In this document: positions 7,290 to 10,239 of the stretch, one piece after another | Layout of the letters: each line of letters starts with the position of its first letter | How positions within the stretch are numbered: position 1 is the stretch's first letter | NCBI GenBank assembly: GCA_031551045.1 | Contig: JAVBOD010000067.1 | Coordinates: 1 to 10,239, forward strand | DNA from: JAVBOD01 sp031551045 | GTDB taxonomy: Bacteria > Bacteroidota > Bacteroidia > Bacteroidales > UBA932 | Reading direction: 5' to 3' | Length of the DNA: 10,239 bases | The notes under the pieces: generated by a model | The model's database searches: none | Seen by the model: the letters and a program-made list of their open reading frames with translations, nothing else | Told to the model about the DNA's origin: nothing | Position numbers and translations under genes: made by a program

Positions 7290-7828
7290 TATTTTTTAAT
7301 TACAATATGTTCCAAATAGTGTTTGATTTGTTCGATATAAAAAGCATCCTGATCGTTTTCCGAAACAGCCACCACAAAATCATAGGGATTTGACGGGTAG
7401 GTATTTCTCCCGATTTTCATATGGGCTTTAGAAAGAGAAACGATGTAGTGCAAAGGGAATTCTTTGTGGGCAGAAAAGTCGATAAGCATGTCAAACGGCG
7501 TATCTATAAATTGCCGCACCTCTTTGGGAGTTGGTTTATAGTACCAATTCAAGTCCCGTTTACAAAAGATAAATCTGTTCAGCGTAATTAAAAAATCCGA
7601 GGGTATTTGCCGTACGGGAGTATAGGTCATCACGCTTACTTTAATGCGGTTGATATTGAAAAAAGTAAGCAAATCATTAAAGGCTGTATTAAAATTATCA
7701 TTTTGCAGAAATACAATTCCTACCTGCTTTGCCGTCTTAAAATTTTGAAAATACACCTGCCGGTTAAGGCTTTGCATTTCCTTTTTTAATGATTTTTCGG
7801 CATATTTTAATCGGAACTTCTTAAACAT
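7289..7828 (-). CDS. Conserved hypothetical protein, DUF6913-like
   Basis: This 179-residue soluble protein resembles the Bacteroidota-specific DUF6913 group, recognised from memory rather than by a search. It has a basic helical N-terminus (1-25, FKKFRLKYAEKSLKKE) and then KTAKQVGIVF (31-40), which looks like the first strand of an alpha/beta fold. Later come FDMLIDFSA (112-120), HYIVSLSKAHMKIGR (127-141) and YDFVVAV (149-155). No catalytic motif, signal peptide or membrane span is visible. It begins one base after the phosphofructokinase stop and its own stop overlaps the TPR start, so it is co-translated with both. Function unknown. Confidence 0.85.
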   Translation of the reverse strand: MFKKFRLKYAEKSLKKEMQSLNRQVYFQNFKTAKQVGIVFLQNDNFNTAFNDLLTFFNINRIKVSVMTYTPVRQIPSDFLITLNRFIFCKRDLNWYYKPTPKEVRQFIDTPFDMLIDFSAHKEFPLHYIVSLSKAHMKIGRNTYPSNPYDFVVAVSENDQDAFYIEQIKHYLEHIVIKK

Positions 7829-7829
7829 G

Positions 7830-9062
7830 TTACCAGTTTAAAATTTTATACATATCGTAATTTTCCGGATTAGGTACATATTGCTTCGCATTTTCATAGT
7901 CGGAAGGCGTAATAAAGTGCATCATATTCCTAATGATGGATTGTACTCTTTCACTATGTATATGTACTAACCGAGGAGGGATTTTCCCTGTTTTCGAATC
8001 CTGTAAATCTGCTAAAAATAGCGGATGAGAATCTCCGTTACTATCAATATACACCATGCATCCGGTATGGCCGGCATGAAAAAGTTTATATACTCCCAAT
8101 CCCATCAATGTACAGTATTCGCGATCATAGGCAATCGGGGTTTTGCAACGCACTTCGTAACCGATTTCCACCGGGCGGCATTTTACTTTAAGTTTTAATT
8201 TGGTAATTTGTTGCTCTACCAAATCACAAAAAAGGTGGGCTTTACTTACTTTTCCTAACTCCGGATGCCCATGTTCGTCGTAACTGAAGTGCAGGCCCGT
8301 TTTTTTGATTTCATCATCGCTCAACTCATGAAATACACCCTCGGAGATAATCACCGCACCGTATTCCGTGCCCATGAGCTTACGTTTAATCATGGAGGAA
8401 AGCGCCAGGTTTACAATTTTTTCTATCGTAATAGTTGTCCTGTTAAACATCTCGGGAATTACAATCATCGGGTAATGGCACGCTACTCCTATCCCAAAAG
8501 CGAGGTGCCCTGCCGAGCGCCCCATCGCCGATACGATAAACCAATTTTGGCTGGTGCGGGCATCTTCGTAAACCACCGTGGCAATATCCGTTCCGCCGGT
8601 CTTTGCCGATTCATAACCGAATGTCGGCATGTTATTCGGCAACGGAAGGTCATTATCGATTGTCTTCGGAACGTGAATATTAGCTATCGGATATTGTTTG
8701 TCTTCCAGAAATTTCGCTACCCGGTTGGCTGTTGAAGCCGTATCGTCGCCACCAACCGTTACCAGAAGTTTAATATTGTTGTCTTTAAAAAATTGTAAAT
8801 TGAAACGCTTTTCAAAATCTTCTTCCGAAGGCTTATAGCGGCTCATTAGAACAATAGAGCCCCCCCTGTTAAACATATCGTCGGCTGCCCGGAAATCTAT
8901 TTCCATCATACCGGGCGTTTCCATAAACAAGCTGCTATAGCCTTTATGTAATCCAATCACCCGATAACCATGATTTAAAAATTGTTTAGCCACACTACCG
9001 ACTACGGTATTCATGCCAGGAGCCGGCCCTCCCCCCGTTAATATTGCAATTGTTTCTTTCAT
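7830..9062 (-). CDS. pfp: 6-phosphofructokinase, probably pyrophosphate-dependent
   Basis: The enzyme phosphorylates fructose 6-phosphate to fructose 1,6-bisphosphate in glycolysis. The 410 residues show the family's phosphate-binding start GGGPAPGMN (10-18), GGDD at 104-107, PKTIDND at 132-138 (catalytic Asp136), MGR at 180-182, PE at 203-204 and GYEVR at 301-305. An Asp as the second D of GGDD (Gly104 in E. coli PfkA) and a Lys before TIDND (Gly124 in PfkA) are the known marks of PPi-using enzymes, so pyrophosphate rather than ATP is the likely donor. I chose the ATG at 9062. An upstream TTG at 9092 would add ten residues before the conserved start and falls almost at the predicted transcription start. 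This is the first gene of a four-gene operon. Confidence 0.9.
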   Translation of the reverse strand: MKETIAILTGGGPAPGMNTVVGSVAKQFLNHGYRVIGLHKGYSSLFMETPGMMEIDFRAADDMFNRGGSIVLMSRYKPSEEDFEKRFNLQFFKDNNIKLLVTVGGDDTASTANRVAKFLEDKQYPIANIHVPKTIDNDLPLPNNMPTFGYESAKTGGTDIATVVYEDARTSQNWFIVSAMGRSAGHLAFGIGVACHYPMIVIPEMFNRTTITIEKIVNLALSSMIKRKLMGTEYGAVIISEGVFHELSDDEIKKTGLHFSYDEHGHPELGKVSKAHLFCDLVEQQITKLKLKVKCRPVEIGYEVRCKTPIAYDREYCTLMGLGVYKLFHAGHTGCMVYIDSNGDSHPLFLADLQDSKTGKIPPRLVHIHSERVQSIIRNMMHFITPSDYENAKQYVPNPENYDMYKILNW

Positions 9063-9103
9063 TCTTTTAGGTATAATATCCCAGAAAGCCAAGTTTAATT
9101 CTA

Positions 9104-9133
9104 CAAAAATACGAAAAAAGGCCGAATTACAAA
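9104..9133 (-). promoter_or_regulatory. Promoter of the pfp-DUF6913-TPR-DUF368 operon
   Basis: On the minus strand, TATTTTTG (9111-9104) fits the Bacteroidota -7 box TAnnTTTG. TTTG (9133-9130) fits the -33 box, with an 18-base spacer. The predicted start near 9097-9100 leaves a leader of about 35 bases before the ATG at 9062. The boxes overlap the hairpin that terminates ilvE. Confidence 0.65.
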
Positions 9134-9145
9134 TTCAGCCTTTTT
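9114..9145 (-). terminator. Intrinsic terminator of ilvE
   Basis: The hairpin GGC-C-GAATT (9120-9128) pairs with AATTC-A-GCC (9132-9140) around loop ACA, with one C-A mismatch. On the minus strand it is followed by six T's (complement of 9119-9114). It lies 25 bases after the ilvE stop. Five T's on the other side (9141-9145) would let it work in both directions. Confidence 0.85.
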
Positions 9146-9164
9146 CCGTTTAATTTTGTGATGA

Positions 9165-10184
9165 TTAGTTTACCAACGTATTCCACTGATGTTTATCTTC
9201 GATTTCGCCATATTGGATAGCGCGAAGCGTATCATAAAGCTTTGTCGATATTTTACCGGCTTTCCCATCTTTACAATATTCATAAACTTTCCCTGTTGCC
9301 CTATCTACAATTTTCTTAACAGGCATAATCACGGCAGCCGTACCACACGCTCCTACTTCCTCAAACTCCGGCAACTCGGCAATAGGAACAGGGCGTTGCT
9401 CGACGACCAAACCAAGGTCGGCTGCAATTTGGCGCAGGCTCATATTCGTAATGGATTGTAGCACAGAGTCCGATTTTGGAGTAATATAGTTATTTCCTTT
9501 GATGCCAAAGAAATTAGCCGGGCCCGCTTCGTCTATGTATTTACGTTCGGCGGCATCGGCAAAAAGCACCAAGTTGAAGCCTTCTTTTTTGGCACGTTCC
9601 GAAGCGCGCAACGACGAAGCATAGTTTCCGCCCACTTTGTAGCGGCCGGTTCCGAGCGGCGCAGCACGGTCCATATCTTTCACCAGTTGCATGTCAATGG
9701 GATTGAAGCCTGTTTTTGAATAAGGCCCCACGGGAGTAACAAATACGATAAACGTGTATTCTTTGGAAGGAGCTACGCCCACTTGCGGCCCCGTACCAAT
9801 CAGGAATGGACGAAAATAAAGCGAGGCGCCGCTTTCATAGGGCGGTACAAAATCTTCGTTCAATTTCAGTACTTTGATACAGGCTTCGGAAAATAATTCA
9901 ACCGGCACCGGTTGCATCATAATGCCTTCGGCAGATTGATACATACGTTTTGCATTTTCTTCCAGACGGAAAATACGGATTTTACCGTCTTTCCCACGGA
10001 ACGCTTTCATGCCTTCAAAGCATTCCTGCCCATAGTGTAATGCCGAAGAGGCAATAGAAATGGAAATTTCGTCGGACTCACATACTTCCAAATCGCTCCA
10101 TTTTCCGTCTTTGTAATAAGCCCGAACATTGCAATTTGTTTTCAGGTAGCCGAATGGCAAGTTTTTCCAGTCGATATTTTTCAT
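9165..10184 (-). CDS. ilvE: Branched-chain amino-acid aminotransferase
   Basis: This PLP enzyme exchanges amino groups between glutamate and the 2-oxo acids of leucine, isoleucine and valine, the last step of their synthesis and the first of their breakdown. The 339 residues match fold-type IV BCATs of the longer, eukaryote-like group. The PLP lysine is Lys183 in GRYKVGGNYA. ALHYGQECFEGMKAFR lies at 48-63, YFRPFLIGTG at 123-132, the class-IV signature region YIDEAGPANFF (Glu219) at 216-226, and GTAAVIMPV at 281-289. All key residues are present. The gene has its own promoter and terminator, so it is monocistronic. No attenuator or leader peptide is visible in the 5' region within the window. 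Confidence 0.96.
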   Translation of the reverse strand: MKNIDWKNLPFGYLKTNCNVRAYYKDGKWSDLEVCESDEISISIASSALHYGQECFEGMKAFRGKDGKIRIFRLEENAKRMYQSAEGIMMQPVPVELFSEACIKVLKLNEDFVPPYESGASLYFRPFLIGTGPQVGVAPSKEYTFIVFVTPVGPYSKTGFNPIDMQLVKDMDRAAPLGTGRYKVGGNYASSLRASERAKKEGFNLVLFADAAERKYIDEAGPANFFGIKGNNYITPKSDSVLQSITNMSLRQIAADLGLVVEQRPVPIAELPEFEEVGACGTAAVIMPVKKIVDRATGKVYEYCKDGKAGKISTKLYDTLRAIQYGEIEDKHQWNTLVN

Positions 10185-10220
10185 ATTTTTAAAATTTTAA
10201 AGCTATTTCTTAATAATCGA

Positions 10221-10228
10221 CAAATTTA
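10221..10228 (-). promoter_or_regulatory. Promoter -7 box of ilvE
   Basis: On the minus strand TAAATTTG is a full match to TAnnTTTG, 36 bases before the ATG. With an 18-base spacer the -33 box would fall at about 10247, just beyond the window, so only half of the promoter can be seen. The leader after it is very A/T-rich. Confidence 0.5.
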
Positions 10229-10239
10229 GACTTTTTTTT

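Noticed and set aside
8265..8735. Open frame of 156 codons antisense to the phosphofructokinase gene
   Set aside because: It is a shadow of a strongly conserved gene and its composition does not look like a natural protein.
9063..9092. TTG start for the phosphofructokinase gene, adding ten residues
   Set aside because: The added residues precede the conserved GGGPAPGMN start, and the TTG lies within a few bases of the predicted transcription start. The ATG at 9062 fits better.

Overview
The window looks like chromosomal core DNA from a member of the Bacteroidota, most likely the Bacteroidales. Three things point there: promoter boxes of the Bacteroidota type (TAnnTTTG, with a TTTG-like box 18 bases upstream where visible), A-rich leaders without clear Shine-Dalgarno sequences, and the protein families present (a degenerate trigger factor, a DUF6913-like protein, a DUF368 transporter and a GGDD-type phosphofructokinase). 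There is no phage, plasmid, CRISPR or defence locus.

Left part, plus strand (1-3607): a tRNA-Leu(UAG) with its own intrinsic terminator is followed by the tightly packed protein quality-control operon tig-clpP-clpX (trigger factor, ClpP protease, ClpX unfoldase). tig and clpP overlap by 8 bases, and clpP and clpX are 2 bases apart. After clpX come a long-loop hairpin and a composite palindromic repeat of about 100 bases. A MATE-family efflux gene (3608-4963) follows, starting at TTG 23 bases after the repeat.

Centre (4964-5139): a bidirectional terminator separates the MATE gene from a convergent tRNA-Arg(UCU), which has its own Bacteroidota-type promoter.

Right part, minus strand (5140-10184), in transcription order: ilvE (branched-chain aminotransferase) with its own promoter and terminator, then a four-gene operon. 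The operon holds a pyrophosphate-type phosphofructokinase, a DUF6913-like protein, a ten-repeat TPR protein and a DUF368 polyprenyl-phosphate transporter. Its first three genes are almost fused (1-base gap, then a TAATG overlap) and the fourth follows after 17 bases. The operon promoter is laid over the ilvE terminator. No terminator is visible after the DUF368 gene, so operon transcripts may run through tRNA-Arg to the bidirectional terminator.

Functionally the window combines protein folding and proteolysis, drug or cation export, branched-chain amino-acid metabolism, PPi-linked glycolysis and recycling of the cell-wall lipid carrier. All genes look intact. I do not see a new multi-gene system. 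The observations most worth following are the composite repeat, the conserved-looking but unexplained operon around the DUF6913 and TPR proteins, and the terminator/promoter overlay upstream of the phosphofructokinase gene.
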